Shown piece by piece: positions 18,855-28,900 of a DNA stretch of 64,000 nucleotides. Position 1 is the first letter of the stretch. The number at the start of each line of letters is the position of its first letter. The DNA lies in the NCBI RefSeq assembly GCF_009707485.1, contig NZ_CP046121.1:2542001-2606000 (forward strand), read 5' to 3'. The notes beneath the pieces are model-generated. The model was not told the DNA's origin. It saw only the letters and a list, made by a program, of their open reading frames with translations, and searched no databases. Source of the stretch: Nostocoides sp. HKS02 (GTDB lineage: Bacteria; Actinomycetota; Actinomycetes; Actinomycetales; Dermatophilaceae). Position numbers and translations under genes: made by a program.

Positions 18855-19498
18855 GCCCGGCCTCCGGTCGCCCGCAGCCACGGTGTGAAGAGCCGGGTGA
18901 GCACGATGATGACGACGTCGAAGGCCAGCGCGAGCACGACGCAGGCGATGATGCCGACCACGATCGGGTCGTAGAAGTCTCGGTTGAAGCCGTCGGTGAA
19001 GAACAGCCCGAGCTGGGGGATGCCGATGATCGCGGCGACGCTGACGATGCTCACGTTGCTCACCGCGGCGACGCGCAGGCCGGCGGAGATCACCGGGACG
19101 GCGAGCGGCAGCTCGACGGCGAAGAACCGCTTGACGCGGCCGTACCCCATCGCGGTCGCCGCCTGCTGGACGTGGTCGGGCACGGCCCCGAGGCCGTCAG
19201 CCACGGTGCGCACGAGCAGCGCCACGGTGTAGAGGGTCATCGCGACGAGCACGTTGACCGGGTCGAGGATCTGGCGGTGGATGATCGGGGGCAGCAGCAC
19301 GAACAGCGCCAGGCTCGGGATCGTGTAGAGCAGGCCGAAGCCCGCCGTGATCGGTGCGTAGAAGGCCTTGTTGCGGCGCGCGAGCCAGCCAAGTGGCAGG
19401 GCGATCAGCAGGCCGAGGACCAGCGGGATCCCGGCGAGGTAGACGTGCTGACCGGTGCGGGTCGTCACGTCGTCGAGGTGGTCGAGGAACCAGCTCAT
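18851..19498 (-). CDS. Osmolyte ABC transporter permease (OpuCB-like)
   Basis: 215-residue permease with five to six membrane segments. The EAA-type loop reads TVADGLGAVPDHVQQAATAMGY, then GRVKRFFAVELPLAVPVISAG. The end GIPQLGLFFTDGFNRDFYDP is typical of OpuCB/OsmW. Both ends overlap neighbours by 4 nt (ATGA), so translation is coupled through the operon ATPase - permease - permease - binding protein. Confidence 0.9.
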   Translation of the reverse strand: MSWFLDHLDDVTTRTGQHVYLAGIPLVLGLLIALPLGWLARRNKAFYAPITAGFGLLYTIPSLALFVLLPPIIHRQILDPVNVLVAMTLYTVALLVRTVADGLGAVPDHVQQAATAMGYGRVKRFFAVELPLAVPVISAGLRVAAVSNVSIVSVAAIIGIPQLGLFFTDGFNRDFYDPIVVGIIACVVLALAFDVVIIVLTRLFTPWLRATGGRA

Positions 19499-20613
19499 GA
19501 CGCCGGCGCCCCTGGTGCGTGGGGGTCGTCGAGCGCCGGCCGGTCGGCTTGCTCGATCGCGGTGAGCACCTCGTGGGCGCGGACGGTGCCGACCAGCGCG
19601 CCGGAGTCGTCGACGATCACGCCGCGACGACTGGGGCTCGACAGCGCGGCGTCGAGCGCGCCTCGCAAGGGTCCGCTCGCGCGGGCGACGGTGCCGCCGC
19701 GGTGCAAGACCTCGGGGTGGACCTCGCCGGACACCCGGCTGGGCTCGATCCAGCCGAGCGGGTGGTTGTGGTCGTCGACCACCAGGACCCAGTCGCCGAC
19801 GAGGCCGTCGGTGCGCTCACCCAGACCGATGGTGCGTTCGGCTGCGAGCGGCAGCCGGGGGGTGGGCTGGAAGGACAGCGCGCGGTAGCCACGGTCACGT
19901 CCGACGAAGTCGGCCACGAAGTCGTCGACCGGGTGCGCGAGCAGGTATGCCGGGTCGGCCAGCTGGGCGAGCCGGCCGCCCACCCGCAGCACGGCGACCC
20001 GGTCGCCCAGCTTGATCGCCTCGTCGATGTCGTGGGTGACGAAGATGATCGTCTTGCCCAGGTCGCCCTGCAGCCGGAGGAACTCGTCCTGCAGCTGCTC
20101 GCGCACGACCGGGTCCACGGCACTGAACGGCTCGTCCATGAGCATGACCGGCGGGTCGGCCGCGAGCGCCCGGGCAACCCCGACCCGCTGCTGCTGGCCG
20201 CCCGACAGCTGAGCCGGGTAGCGCTTGGCGAACGCCGTGTCGAGGCCCACACGCTCGAGCAGCTCCATCGAGCGGGCCTCGGTCTTCTTCTTGTCCCAGC
20301 CCATGAGGCGGGGCACGGTGCCGACGTTGTCGAGCACGGTGCGGTGGGGGAAGAGGCCGGCGTGCTGGATGACGTAGCCGATGCCGCGACGCAGCTCGGA
20401 CTCCTTCATCCGGGCTGTGTCACGGCCGTCCAGGCTGATGGTGCCGGAGGTCGCCTTGATCATCCGGTTGATCATCCGCAGGCTGGTCGTCTTGCCACAG
20501 CCCGAGGGCCCGACGAGCACCGTGATCTTGCCGCTGGGAGCCTCGAAGCTGAGCTTGTCGACGGCGACCGTGCCATCGGGGTATCGCTTGGTCACACTGT
20601 CGAACGCGATCAT
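19495..20613 (-). CDS. Osmolyte ABC transporter ATP-binding protein with CBS domains
   Basis: 372-residue ATPase of the OpuCA/ProV type. Walker A is GPSGCGKTTS, the Q-loop is YVIQHAGLFPHRTV, the signature is LSGGQQQRV, Walker B is PPVMLMDEPFSAVD and the switch His is in FVTHD. After about residue 235 there is a CBS-domain region (WVLVVDDHNHPLGWIEPS and GVIVDDSGALVGTV), the ionic-strength sensor in OpuA homologues. ATG 20613 is chosen over one nine bases upstream because TAGGTT lies 7 nt before it. First gene of the operon. Confidence 0.93.
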   Translation of the reverse strand: MIAFDSVTKRYPDGTVAVDKLSFEAPSGKITVLVGPSGCGKTTSLRMINRMIKATSGTISLDGRDTARMKESELRRGIGYVIQHAGLFPHRTVLDNVGTVPRLMGWDKKKTEARSMELLERVGLDTAFAKRYPAQLSGGQQQRVGVARALAADPPVMLMDEPFSAVDPVVREQLQDEFLRLQGDLGKTIIFVTHDIDEAIKLGDRVAVLRVGGRLAQLADPAYLLAHPVDDFVADFVGRDRGYRALSFQPTPRLPLAAERTIGLGERTDGLVGDWVLVVDDHNHPLGWIEPSRVSGEVHPEVLHRGGTVARASGPLRGALDAALSSPSRRGVIVDDSGALVGTVRAHEVLTAIEQADRPALDDPHAPGAPAS

Positions 20614-20620
20614 GAGCCAC

Positions 20621-20681
20621 AACCTAACCCAGCGGGCTGACGGGTGGGTCGGCCCGGTGGCGGGGTTTCAGGGCCGATACT
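20621..20681. promoter_or_regulatory. Divergent leaderless promoters (osmolyte operon and ammonia-lyase gene)
   Basis: Reverse-strand TAGGTT (20621-20626) is 7 nt from the ATPase ATG; forward GATACT (20676-20681) is 6 nt from GTG 20688. No ribosome sites on either side. Confidence 0.45.
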
Positions 20682-20687
20682 GGGCCG

Positions 20688-22145
20688 GTGCGCGACCCAC
20701 TGACGCTCGACGGAGCCAGCCTCGACCTTGACGGCCTCGCCCTGGCTGCCGAAGGCACACCGCTGACCATCGACCCGACTGCGCTCGCCCGCGCGGTCGA
20801 GTCGCACCGCAGTGCGGCCGAGGTCAGCGCCCTGCGGCCGGTCTACGGGCGGACCACCGGCGTGGGTGCCGCTCGTGACGAGAGCACCGACTCGACCGTC
20901 GACCACGGGCTCCGCCTGCTCCGTTCCCATGCCGCTGGCTGGGGCGACGCCATTCCGTCGCGGGTCGTGCGCGCGGCGCTGGCCGTGCGGGCCAACCAGC
21001 TGCTGGCCGGCGGGTCGGGTGCGAGCCCGCAGGTGGCGCAGGCCCTGGCCGACCTCGCCAGCGGACCTGTGGAGGACCTGCCCGTCGTCCACCGGTACGG
21101 CTCGCTGGGCACCGGTGACCTGACCGCGCTCGCCGAGGTCGGGCTGACCCTGATCGGCGAGCGTGCGCGCGCTGGCGGCGGGGCGAGGTCAGACCTGCTG
21201 CTCACCTCGGCTGACGCGCTCCCGCTGATGTCGTCCAACGCGTTCGCGATCGCGGAGACGGGCCTGCACGCCGCGTCGCTGCACGCGCTGGCACGAGCCG
21301 CTGATACGGTGTGCGGGCTCAGTTTCGTTGCGCTGCAAGGCAATCCAGAAGCTGTGAGCGAGACCGCCGCGGCGGCAACCCCCTTCCGCGGGGCTCAGGA
21401 GGTGGCCCGCGTCCTGCGTGAGCTGCTTGCCGACCAGCCCGGCGAGCCGGCGCACATCCAGGACTTCTTCGGGCTGCGCACGTGGCCGCAGGTGCACGGC
21501 CCGGTCCTCGACACCGTGACCGACCTCAAGGCCGTGGTCGAGGCCACCGCCAACACCGCTTCGGAGAATCCCCTTTTCGGCTCGGGTGACAACGGCCCCA
21601 CGGCGACGCATCATGGCGGATTCCACGCGGCATACCTCGTGCTCGCGGTGGACACGGCGCTGCTGGCGCTCACGCGGTCGGCGCAGGCCGTGCAGTCGCG
21701 GATCAGCCACACGCTGACCGACGCCGACAGCGGCCTGCCGCGCTTCCTGTCCGACGCCACGCCGGGGTCCTCGGGGGTACTGATCGCGGAATACGTTGCG
21801 GCGTCGGCACTTTCGACGATCCGCAGCGTCGCGTCGACTCCGTCCAGCGTGCAGACCGCCGGCGTGTCCGCGGGAATCGAGGATGACGCGAGCTTCGCCG
21901 GCCAGGCCGCCCTGCGGCTCGGGGAGGCGACCGTGGCCTACCGCCGGATGCTCGCCGTCGAGCTGGTCTGCACCGTGCGCGCGCTGCGCATGCGCGGGGT
22001 GACACCGGTGGGGGAGCTGGGCGAGGCGTTGGCCCGGTGCGGGGCGCTTCCGTCGGACACCCAGGACCGCGACCTGTCCCCCGAGCTCGAGGTGGCCGAG
22101 CGGATCGTCGAGCGCTATGCCGTGTCGACCCCGGAGGGTCGCTAG
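20688..22145 (+). CDS. Histidine/phenylalanine ammonia-lyase family protein with altered MIO triad
   Basis: 485 residues, the length and fold of HAL/PAL enzymes, which eliminate ammonia from aromatic amino acids. Conserved: VYGRTTGVGAARDE (family YGVNTGFG), RANQLLAGGSG, PLMSSNAFAIAETGLHA, DFFGLRTWPQVHGP and ENPLFGSGD. The prosthetic group of these enzymes forms from Ala-Ser-Gly. Here the position reads Gly141-Thr142-Gly143 (GSLGTGDL), so the MIO group may not form normally. The protein could be a specialised or non-ammonia-lyase member. No other hut genes adjoin it. GTG 20688 is supported by GATACT 6 nt upstream. Confidence 0.85.
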   Translation: MRDPLTLDGASLDLDGLALAAEGTPLTIDPTALARAVESHRSAAEVSALRPVYGRTTGVGAARDESTDSTVDHGLRLLRSHAAGWGDAIPSRVVRAALAVRANQLLAGGSGASPQVAQALADLASGPVEDLPVVHRYGSLGTGDLTALAEVGLTLIGERARAGGGARSDLLLTSADALPLMSSNAFAIAETGLHAASLHALARAADTVCGLSFVALQGNPEAVSETAAAATPFRGAQEVARVLRELLADQPGEPAHIQDFFGLRTWPQVHGPVLDTVTDLKAVVEATANTASENPLFGSGDNGPTATHHGGFHAAYLVLAVDTALLALTRSAQAVQSRISHTLTDADSGLPRFLSDATPGSSGVLIAEYVAASALSTIRSVASTPSSVQTAGVSAGIEDDASFAGQAALRLGEATVAYRRMLAVELVCTVRALRMRGVTPVGELGEALARCGALPSDTQDRDLSPELEVAERIVERYAVSTPEGR

Positions 22146-22765
22146 CCGGGCGTGAGCAGGTGCCGCACGAGGAAGGCCGCAGACTCCTCGTGCCAGCGGT
22201 CGGCCTGGCGCAGCATGGCGTGGCCCTCACCCTGGACCGAGACGTAGGTGACGTCGGCACCCTGGCTGGTCATGAGCTCGGCCATCGCGCGGGACTGCTT
22301 CGGTGAGGTCATCCGGTCGCGGGTGCCGTGCATGACCAGCACGTGCAGCCCCGGGTGCCACCGGGCGGGGTCCCGTCCCTCGACCCACGGCGCGAGGGCC
22401 GCGATCGCCCGGACCCGCTCGTCGCCGCCCAGGTGCAGCGCGACGCGGCCCCCCATGGAGTGCCCGAGCAGCCCGATCGGCACGCCGGGGTACCGCGCCG
22501 CGATCTGCTCGATGGCGAGCTCGGCATCGCCGACGGGACTGGCGGCGGCGGCGTTCCAGCCGCGCACGGCATACCGGAGCGAGGCCACCCCCACCGCGCC
22601 GCTGCCCGCCTGGGTGACGGAGCGGGCGAACGGCGCCATCCGCCACACCGCCGCCTGCCACGGACGCACGGCCTGCTGGCTGCGCGCCTTGCCGCCGTGG
22701 AGGATCAGCACAATGGCGCGCGGGTCCTCGACCTCAGTGGGCCAGAGCAGACGGGCGGCTCCCAC
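22142..22765 (-). CDS. Alpha/beta hydrolase
   Basis: 207-residue alpha/beta hydrolase. Seen: VLILHGG (oxyanion region), nucleophile elbow GLLGHSMGGRVALHL, HVLVMHGTRDRMTSP with the acid Asp, and GEGHAML with the catalytic His near the C-terminus. GTG 22765 is chosen for an AGGAG 5 nt upstream. The stop overlaps the ammonia-lyase stop (CTAG) tail to tail. It follows dcd on the same strand by about 90 nt. Substrate unknown. Confidence 0.88.
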   Translation of the reverse strand: MGAARLLWPTEVEDPRAIVLILHGGKARSQQAVRPWQAAVWRMAPFARSVTQAGSGAVGVASLRYAVRGWNAAAASPVGDAELAIEQIAARYPGVPIGLLGHSMGGRVALHLGGDERVRAIAALAPWVEGRDPARWHPGLHVLVMHGTRDRMTSPKQSRAMAELMTSQGADVTYVSVQGEGHAMLRQADRWHEESAAFLVRHLLTPG

Positions 22766-22854
22766 GGATCTCCTGAGGTCGGGACGGGGCGGTCGTGTGG
22801 TGTTCGCGACGGCGAGGCGGGTGGATTGGCCGGGGCCGTCCCCGCCGCCCCGCG

Positions 22855-23430
22855 TCAGAGCTGGGTGGTGTGGAAGTTCTTGAACGAGCGGCTGGCGGTG
22901 GGCCCGCGCTGGCCTTGGTAGTGGGAGCCGTACTTCGTGCTGCCGTAAGGGTTCTCGACGGGCGAGGACAGGCGGAAGAAGCAGAGCTGCCCGATCTTCA
23001 TGCCCGGCCAGAGCTTGATCGGCAGGGTGGCGACGTTGCTGAGCTCGAGGGTGACGTGCCCGGTGAACCCGGGGTCCACGAACCCGGCCGTCGCATGGGT
23101 GAGCAGGCCGAGCCGGCCCAGGCTCGACTTGCCCTCGACCCGGGCGGCCACGTCGTCGGGGAGCGTGACGGTCTCGTAGATGGATCCGAGCACGAACTCG
23201 CCCGGGTGCAGCACGAACGGCTCCCCCTGGTCGACCTCGACCAGCCGGGTGAGGTCGGGCTGGTCCTCGGCGGGGTCGATGTAGGGGTACTTGTGGTTGT
23301 CGAACAGCCTGAAGTAGCGGTCGAGTCGCACGTCGATGCTCGACGGCTGGACCATCTCGGGGTCCCACGGGTCGAGGATCACTCGACCGGCGTCGATTTC
23401 GGCCTTGATGTCGCGATCGCTGAGCAGCAC
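22855..23430 (-). CDS. dcd: dCTP deaminase (probably bifunctional dCTP deaminase/dUTPase)
   Basis: 191 residues, trimeric dUTPase fold. Seen: [51 protein letters not shown] with the catalytic Glu in [15 protein letters not shown], and [20 protein letters not shown]. The length and C-terminus match the mycobacterial enzyme, which makes dUMP directly from dCTP; bifunctionality is by family resemblance. GTG 23430 has TAGTCT (23437-23442) 6 nt upstream and no ribosome site. Confidence 0.94.
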   Translation of the reverse strand: MLLSDRDIKAEIDAGRVILDPWDPEMVQPSSIDVRLDRYFRLFDNHKYPYIDPAEDQPDLTRLVEVDQGEPFVLHPGEFVLGSIYETVTLPDDVAARVEGKSSLGRLGLLTHATAGFVDPGFTGHVTLELSNVATLPIKLWPGMKIGQLCFFRLSSPVENPYGSTKYGSHYQGQRGPTASRSFKNFHTTQL

Positions 23431-23436
23431 GCAGAG

Positions 23437-23442
23437 AGACTA
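23437..23442 (-). promoter_or_regulatory. Likely -10 box of dcd
   Basis: Reverse-strand TAGTCT exactly 6 nt before GTG 23430. Confidence 0.45.
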
Positions 23443-23523
23443 ACCCGAGCGGTATGCCGGGGGCGGTGAGTCCCACCCGCAGGTTCGGTTAGACTCCTGC
23501 CGCACCGCCGCTGGGCGGTGTTC

Positions 23524-23594
23524 GCCGGTGTAGCTCAATGGTAGAGCGCCAGCTTCCCAAGCTGGACACGCGAGTTCGATTCTCGTCACCGGCT
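23524..23594 (+). tRNA. tRNA-Gly (CCC anticodon)
   Basis: 71-nt tRNA. Acceptor GCCGGTG/CACCGGC with discriminator T, D arm GCTCAATGGTAGAGC, anticodon loop TTCCCAA (CCC) on stem CCAGC/GCTGG, T arm GCGAG-TTCGATT-CTCGT. CCA is not encoded. Confidence 0.95.
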
Positions 23595-23609
23595 CCGCAG
23601 CACAACGGC

Positions 23610-23641
23610 CCAGATCAGAGCTGTTTCTCTCCGGTCTGGGC
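23610..23641 (+). terminator. Hairpin after tRNA-Gly
   Basis: GGCCCAGA and TCTGGGCC can pair across about 16 nt, with a weaker inner pairing, starting some 15 nt past the tRNA. Confidence 0.55.
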
Positions 23642-23794
23642 CCCTGTCGGCCACGATGACCGCCCGGACGGCCCGTCTTAGCCTTGCCTTGCCAGGCGTC
23701 CCGCTCATCTGCGGAGCATCGAGGCGCCAGCGGCCGCACGCGGACCGGCAATGCGCGACGCGACCGGCATCCCCTTGCGCCTAGGCTCCGCGTC

Positions 23795-24412
23795 GTGATG
23801 ATCAACCAGCGCCTCGCGCCATTGCTCGAGCAGTACGACTGGGCGACGGAGCGACTTCTCGCTCGCCTCGCCGGGCCTACCTACAACTCGGGTGACGACA
23901 GCGCCGTCGAGGTACCGGTGTTGACGGATGCCGAGTATCTCTGGGAGCCGGTCGACGCGTGCTGGTCGGTGCGAAGGCGTGCCGATGGGCCCGGTCCGGG
24001 CGCCATCAAGCTCATCGGCGCGGGCGAGTGGGGCCGAGACGGCGCCCCAGAAAGCCCGTGGCCACCGCCGCTCACGACGATCGCCTGGCGGCTCGACCAC
24101 CTCTCCGAGACGCTGTTGGGCCGGGCCAGCCACCTCGGGGGCGACCGAACGTTCGACCGAGCGACGTACGAACCACGGCCAGATGCACCCGGCGCCATCG
24201 AGAGGTTCCGCGACGCCGCAGCCGACTGGCGCCGGGCAATTCTCAGTGTCGACGAGTCCGACTATGACCGGCCCGGGCTGAGCAGCTACCCGTACGGCAG
24301 CGACGCCGAGGAGACGTTCCCGTCGATGGTGTGGTGGCAGAACCATGAGGTCCTGCACCACGGAGCCGAGATCGCGCTGCTCCGCGACCTCTACGCGCAC
24401 CGCGCTCACTAG
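23795..24412 (+). CDS. DinB family protein
   Basis: 205-residue four-helix-bundle protein of the DinB/YfiT superfamily. Helix 1 is LAPLLEQYDWATERLLARLAG; WRLDHLSETLLGRASHLGG and a C-terminal WWQNHEVLHHGAEIALLRDLY supply the three spaced His of the metal site. In actinobacteria such proteins are often thiol-dependent transferases, but the reaction here is unknown. GTG 23795 has TAGGCT (23782-23787) 7 nt upstream; ATG 23798 is the alternative. Monocistronic. Confidence 0.85.
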   Translation: MMINQRLAPLLEQYDWATERLLARLAGPTYNSGDDSAVEVPVLTDAEYLWEPVDACWSVRRRADGPGPGAIKLIGAGEWGRDGAPESPWPPPLTTIAWRLDHLSETLLGRASHLGGDRTFDRATYEPRPDAPGAIERFRDAAADWRRAILSVDESDYDRPGLSSYPYGSDAEETFPSMVWWQNHEVLHHGAEIALLRDLYAHRAH

Positions 24413-24639
24413 CGACGAGCGCGCACCGCGGTCGAGGCCCAACCCTGTCGGGGTTGCGCGGTCCGCCAGCGGCAATCGTCGCGCTCAACGCGTGTCCCCG
24501 CCCGCACCAGATCGGCGCCAGCCCAGCACGGCTCACGCGCACGGTCGACACTCATGCAAATTACGTAGGTTCAGGTACGGCGGCGTGGGTAGGGGCATAC
24601 GTGGGGCTTCTTCGCCCCCACCCAACAAAGGAGTCGGGA

Positions 24640-25167
24640 ATGCATCTTTCGAAGCGACTGATCAGTTCCACCATGACGTTACTGCTCGCCGGCGCGGTCG
24701 GCCTTGTTCCGGCCGCCAGCATGGCCAACGCGGCACCCGCGGCTGCCCACCCCGCCGCCGCCGCACTACCCGCCGCGACGACCGTGCCGGTGACCGGAAC
24801 TCTGAACGGGCTGCCCTTCTCAGGCACGCTGAGCAACCTGAGCACCTCGGTGGTCAACGGTGCCCTCCAGCTGACCGGCACCCTCACCAGTGCCGCGTTG
24901 CCCGGCGGCGCGCTGAACTTCGCGGTGCCCATTACCCCAACCGCGGTGTGCAATGTGCTCAGTCTGAACCTCGGCCCGTTGCACCTTGACGTGCTCGGCC
25001 TGGTCATCGACCTGAACCAGGTCGTCCTGAACATCACTGCCCAGCCCGGGCCGGGCCAGCTGCTCGGCAACCTGCTGTGTGCGGTCGCCCACCTGCTCGA
25101 CAACGGTGGTCCGCTGACCGGAATCAGCGCCCTGCTGAACCAGCTGCTGACCCGGTTAGGCCTCTAA
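24640..25167 (+). CDS. Secreted protein of unknown function
   Basis: 175 residues with a clear Sec signal peptide (MHLSKRLISSTMTLLLAGAV..., cleavage probably after SMANA-A near residue 31) and an Ala/Pro linker. A hydrophobic beta-rich domain follows, with NVLSLNLGPLHLDVLGLVID and two Cys flanking it (C near residues 105 and 147), so one disulfide is likely. Similar secreted proteins with the LLGNLLCAVA motif occur in other actinobacteria; no function is known to me. A good ribosome site, AAAGGAG, lies 8 nt before ATG 24640, and a strong terminator follows. Confidence 0.82.
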   Translation: MHLSKRLISSTMTLLLAGAVGLVPAASMANAAPAAAHPAAAALPAATTVPVTGTLNGLPFSGTLSNLSTSVVNGALQLTGTLTSAALPGGALNFAVPITPTAVCNVLSLNLGPLHLDVLGLVIDLNQVVLNITAQPGPGQLLGNLLCAVAHLLDNGGPLTGISALLNQLLTRLGL

Positions 25168-25185
25168 AACACCACCCGAACAGCG

Positions 25186-25216
25186 TGAGGGCGTCCGGCA
25201 CATCCGGGCGCCCTCA
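25186..25216 (+). terminator. Terminator of the secreted-protein gene
   Basis: 13-bp stem TGAGGGCGTCCGG / CCGGGCGCCCTCA (one wobble) with a 5-nt loop, 19 nt after the stop. Confidence 0.8.
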
Positions 25217-25265
25217 TGACGCCGGCCCCGGGTTAAACCGCTGTTGCGGCCAACGTGGGGTTCGG

Positions 25266-25323
25266 GGCCGAGCTCACCCCAGGCCGAGTTCACCCCAGGC
25301 CGAGCTCACCCCAGGCCGAGCTC
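25266..25323. repeat. 16-bp tandem repeat across the stop codon of the next gene
   Basis: Three and a half copies of GGCCGAGCTCACCCCA (the second has one change). On the reverse strand each full copy contains LGLG followed by TGA, so the gene's stop is repeated in tandem beyond its own end. Confidence 0.85.
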
Positions 25324-25862
25324 CGCGCAGATGTCGATGACGTGGTGGGGCACCGTCACCGGCGTGATCGACTGGTCTGGGTGCGTGATGTAGTCGATCA
25401 GCCCAGTCGTGGAAAAGATCTGCGGCACACCGAGTTCCGCGGCCTGCCGGGGGTCCGGGAAGGCGTAGTTGTACCAGCCCTCGCTGTGGGTCTCGACGTC
25501 GCCGCTCGTGTAGGTGATCACCCTGCCCGGACCGCCGGCACTCAAGGTGACCGATCGCCCCGAGGCGGTGGTGAAGCGCACGGACAGCGAGCCGGTGAAC
25601 TGGTCGACGTGGTCCACCACGAGACCGTCGCCTGGCGTGGTGCGGAAGAACTCCTTGTTCTCGGGGAACGTCAGGGTCAGGGGGTCGCTCCGCAGGAGAC
25701 CGTGGCGCCGTCGGGGAGCCCGGTAACCGGTTGCCAGCCGCTCCCGCGCGCGCTGGCGGCCGTCGCTGGCAACGCGATGGCGGTCACGGCGGAGACCACG
25801 ACGAGGGCCGTGCGTCGGATGGTGCTGGGCGAGGTGCCTGTGGAGCTGGGCGTGCTCGTCAT
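25306..25862 (-). pseudogene. Secreted protein of unknown function, frame broken by one base
   Basis: Starts MTSTPSSTGTSPSTIRRTAL with a Sec-type signal peptide to about TAASA-R (residue 39), then GWQPVTGLPDGATVSCG. The frame is lost near 25685. The adjacent frame continues PLTLTFPENKEFFRTT through VPHHVIDICAELGLG. Adding one C in the C-run at about 25684 (five read, six expected) gives 185 residues. Two Cys are predicted. Not recognised as any known family. It lies downstream of the BTAD-WD40 regulator on the same strand, so it may be co-transcribed with it (115-nt gap). Confidence 0.7.
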
Positions 25863-25977
25863 GGTGGTTCCTCTCAGGCATGGAGCCGGGTTGGCGGCCG
25901 GGTTGGCGGCCGGGGGTGGCCGGCCGGTTATCGAGTACGACGGTCGCCGGTATCACCTCGGTATCGACGCCGCTCGG

Positions 25978-28900
25978 TCATGACCCGGCGCCGCGGCATA
26001 CGTGCTCCTGGCTGCGTTGCGGAAGCACCGTCGACCACTCCTGGGCGGTGAGGTCGCGGCCCGCAATCTCGCAGGCGGCCCGGATCCAGGCCTCTGGTCG
26101 GAGGTTCCACGTCTCGACGCTGCCGTCGATGCCGGCGACCACCAAGGTGGAGTCGTCGCTGGTGAATCCGACAGCGACCTGACCACTGACGGGCAGGCTC
26201 CCTACGAAGGTGCCCGTACGCGCGTTCCACAGCCCGACCTGGTGGTTGTGGCTGCTCGCGAACCAGGTGCTGTCGTGGGAGTACGCCGAGAGGCGATCGC
26301 CGTAGGCGTGGGACGGGTCCGGCGGGGCGATCCATCGCGTGCCCTGGTCTGTCTGGAACCCCACCGCGCCGGTGTCGTCGACGACGGCGCTCGTGCTCCC
26401 GTCCGGGGCGAAGAAGGTCAGGTGGGGCAGCGACCTCAGGCGGCGCCCGGTGAGGTAGTCGACGAGCACTCGCTGGGTGGTTCCCTCGACGGCCACAGCA
26501 TGCTCGGCGGGGTCGAGAGCCAGGCTCTGGACGGGGCCGTCGATGACCGACGCCACAGGATCCACGCGCATGAGCAGCGAGCTCGCGTCCGTGACTTGCA
26601 CATGACCCCGGTCGGTCCCGATCACGAGCCGCCCGTCGGGCGTGTACTCCGCTGCGGTCACCCCGTCATTGAAGTCGCGGCGCTGGACCAGGGCGCCAGT
26701 GCGTGGGTCCCTGACCTCGATGGTGGAGTACCCGCTCACGCCCAGCACGGCCCGACCGTCGGGCCGCCACGTGAGGTACCCGCCCTGGACGCCGACGCCG
26801 TCCGGGTACTGACCCTCCACGATCCGTCCCGTGCCGACGTCGCGGACGTCCACGCGGACCAAGATGTTCGCCAGGTAGGCGACCTTGCGGCCATCGGCGG
26901 AGACCCGGACGGCGAGCGCGTCGTTGGTGAGGGCAGGACCGGGCCGGGCGGCGACGAACCCCCGAGTGCCGGTGAGGTCCCAGGCGAGCAGGCCACCCTC
27001 CTGGCTCGCTGCGTAGACGGTGTTCCCGTCGGGGCTCAGGGCGGCCATCTGCCCGCCCCAAGCCTGGGCTCGAAACACCTGCGTTGGTCTGGGAGCGTCG
27101 CTGTCGGGAGAGGGGAAGACATGGATCGGGCGCTTGCCGACGAGGTCCCAGACAGCCACCCCGCCATCGGCGATGGCGAGCCGCTTGCTGTCGGCGGAGA
27201 ATGCGATGCTCGTGATCCTCGCGGTCGCCTCGAGCCGGGCGCGGGTCTTGAGGGTGACCGGGTCGAGCAGCGCGATCTCGGTCTCCGCGCACACCGCGAG
27301 GGTCTTCCCGTCCGGGCTGAGGACAACCTGCGGGGTCCACGCCTGGTCGTGGTAGGGCAGCGGCTCCAGGCCGAGCTGGGGGCCGGTGCGCCTGGTGCGG
27401 AGCTTCCCGGTGCCGACGTCGAAGACGCGCAGGTAGTAGTCGCCGTTGGTGTACAGCGTTCGCCCGTCGGAGCTGAGCGCGACGGCCGTCATGTGCGCGT
27501 TGTCGGGCCTGACGACGGCGGCGGGCGACTGCAGGTGGGCCACGCTCCACACGGTCAGGTAGATCTGTCCGGCGGTGGTCCCGAAGAGGGGGAGCAGCGA
27601 GCCGTTGGCCGTCGGCGCTGAACGCCACCGACCAGAACGAGCGAAACCGCGGGGGTATGCCGCCCAGCTGCACCGGCGACGGCGATCCCGTCTGGTCGAA
27701 GAGGTGAATCGGCTGCGGGTCAGGGGCCAGCAGATAGTCGTGAGGGACGTCGGACGCCACGAGGAGGCGACCGTCGGGACTGTACGTCGTAGCAAACCCA
27801 CCCCCGTCCTTCGTGCGCGCGACCAGCCGAAGCGTGCGGCCGTCGTACAGGTTGACCCCGCCCCCGCTGAGCGACAACGCGACCCGACCAGTCGTCGGGT
27901 CGACCGCAACGGACCCGACCGGGGGTGTCCTGACCACGTGAACCAGCGACGGCGACCGGTCGAGCGCCGCCGCGAGGTTGCTCTTGGCCGAGTCAGAGTT
28001 GTGTTCCAGGACCATGCCGGCCGCAGCCAGCAGCAGCGAGGTATCCGGGCGTGGCGCCGTCAGCGCCTCGGCACCCACCCGTCGCGCGTCGGCAGCCAGC
28101 GCCTGGGCCTCGGCGCGGCGCGCAGAGCTCGTCGCGGCCACACCCAGTCCCGCCGCCAGAACGCCGAACCCCGCCGCGATGGCCAGCAGGACCCGAAGCC
28201 GGCGGTTCGTCCGCTGTTCCCGGCGCATCTGTGCCGCCTCGGCCTCCCGTTCGGCTGCCGCGGCCTGCTGCGAGGCCTCGAGGAACGCTGTCTCGCCCGA
28301 CGACAGCAGCGGCTCGTTTGCCGCGCGCCACTCCAGCGCACGCCCGAGGCGGACTCCGCGGTACAGCTCGCTGTCGGGGCGGCCCATGGCGTCCCAGGTT
28401 TCGGCGGACACCGCCAGGTGGCGCAGGATCCGTTGACCCTCCACGTCCTCGTCGAGCCACGCGCGCAGCCGTGGCCATTCCCGGGCCAGCGCCTCGTGGG
28501 CGATCTCCACCGACTGGTCGTCGGTCGAGACGAGCCGGGCCGCCACGAGCTGCTCCACCAGGGCGGCCCTCGTCGGATCGTCGGCGACCAGGCTGCGCCG
28601 CATACGTGAGCGCATGGGTTCCCCGTCCGGGGCGACGGCGACCAGACGCAGCATCAGGTCGCGCAGGGCCAGCCGTTGCGCCGGCTCGAGGTGCTCGTAG
28701 AGCCCATCGGCCGACTGCGCCACGGCCTCGCGGACGCCACCGGAGGCGCGGTACCCAGCGACGGTCAGGGTCGCTCCCTCACGGCGCAGCCAGGTCTGGC
28801 GCAGCACGTGGGACAGCAGCGGCAGCGCCCCCGGCTCGCCGCGGACCTCCCGCACGAGCAGGTCGGCAAGCCCGGGTTCGAGGCGCAGGCCGGACTGGTC

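Noticed and set aside
24602..24620. Attenuator hairpin before the secreted-protein gene
   Set aside because: Only a 5-bp GGGG/CCCC stem; too short to claim a regulatory role.
25266..25323. CRISPR-like array
   Set aside because: Units are 16 bp, directly abutting without spacers and overlapping a gene end; a plain tandem repeat.
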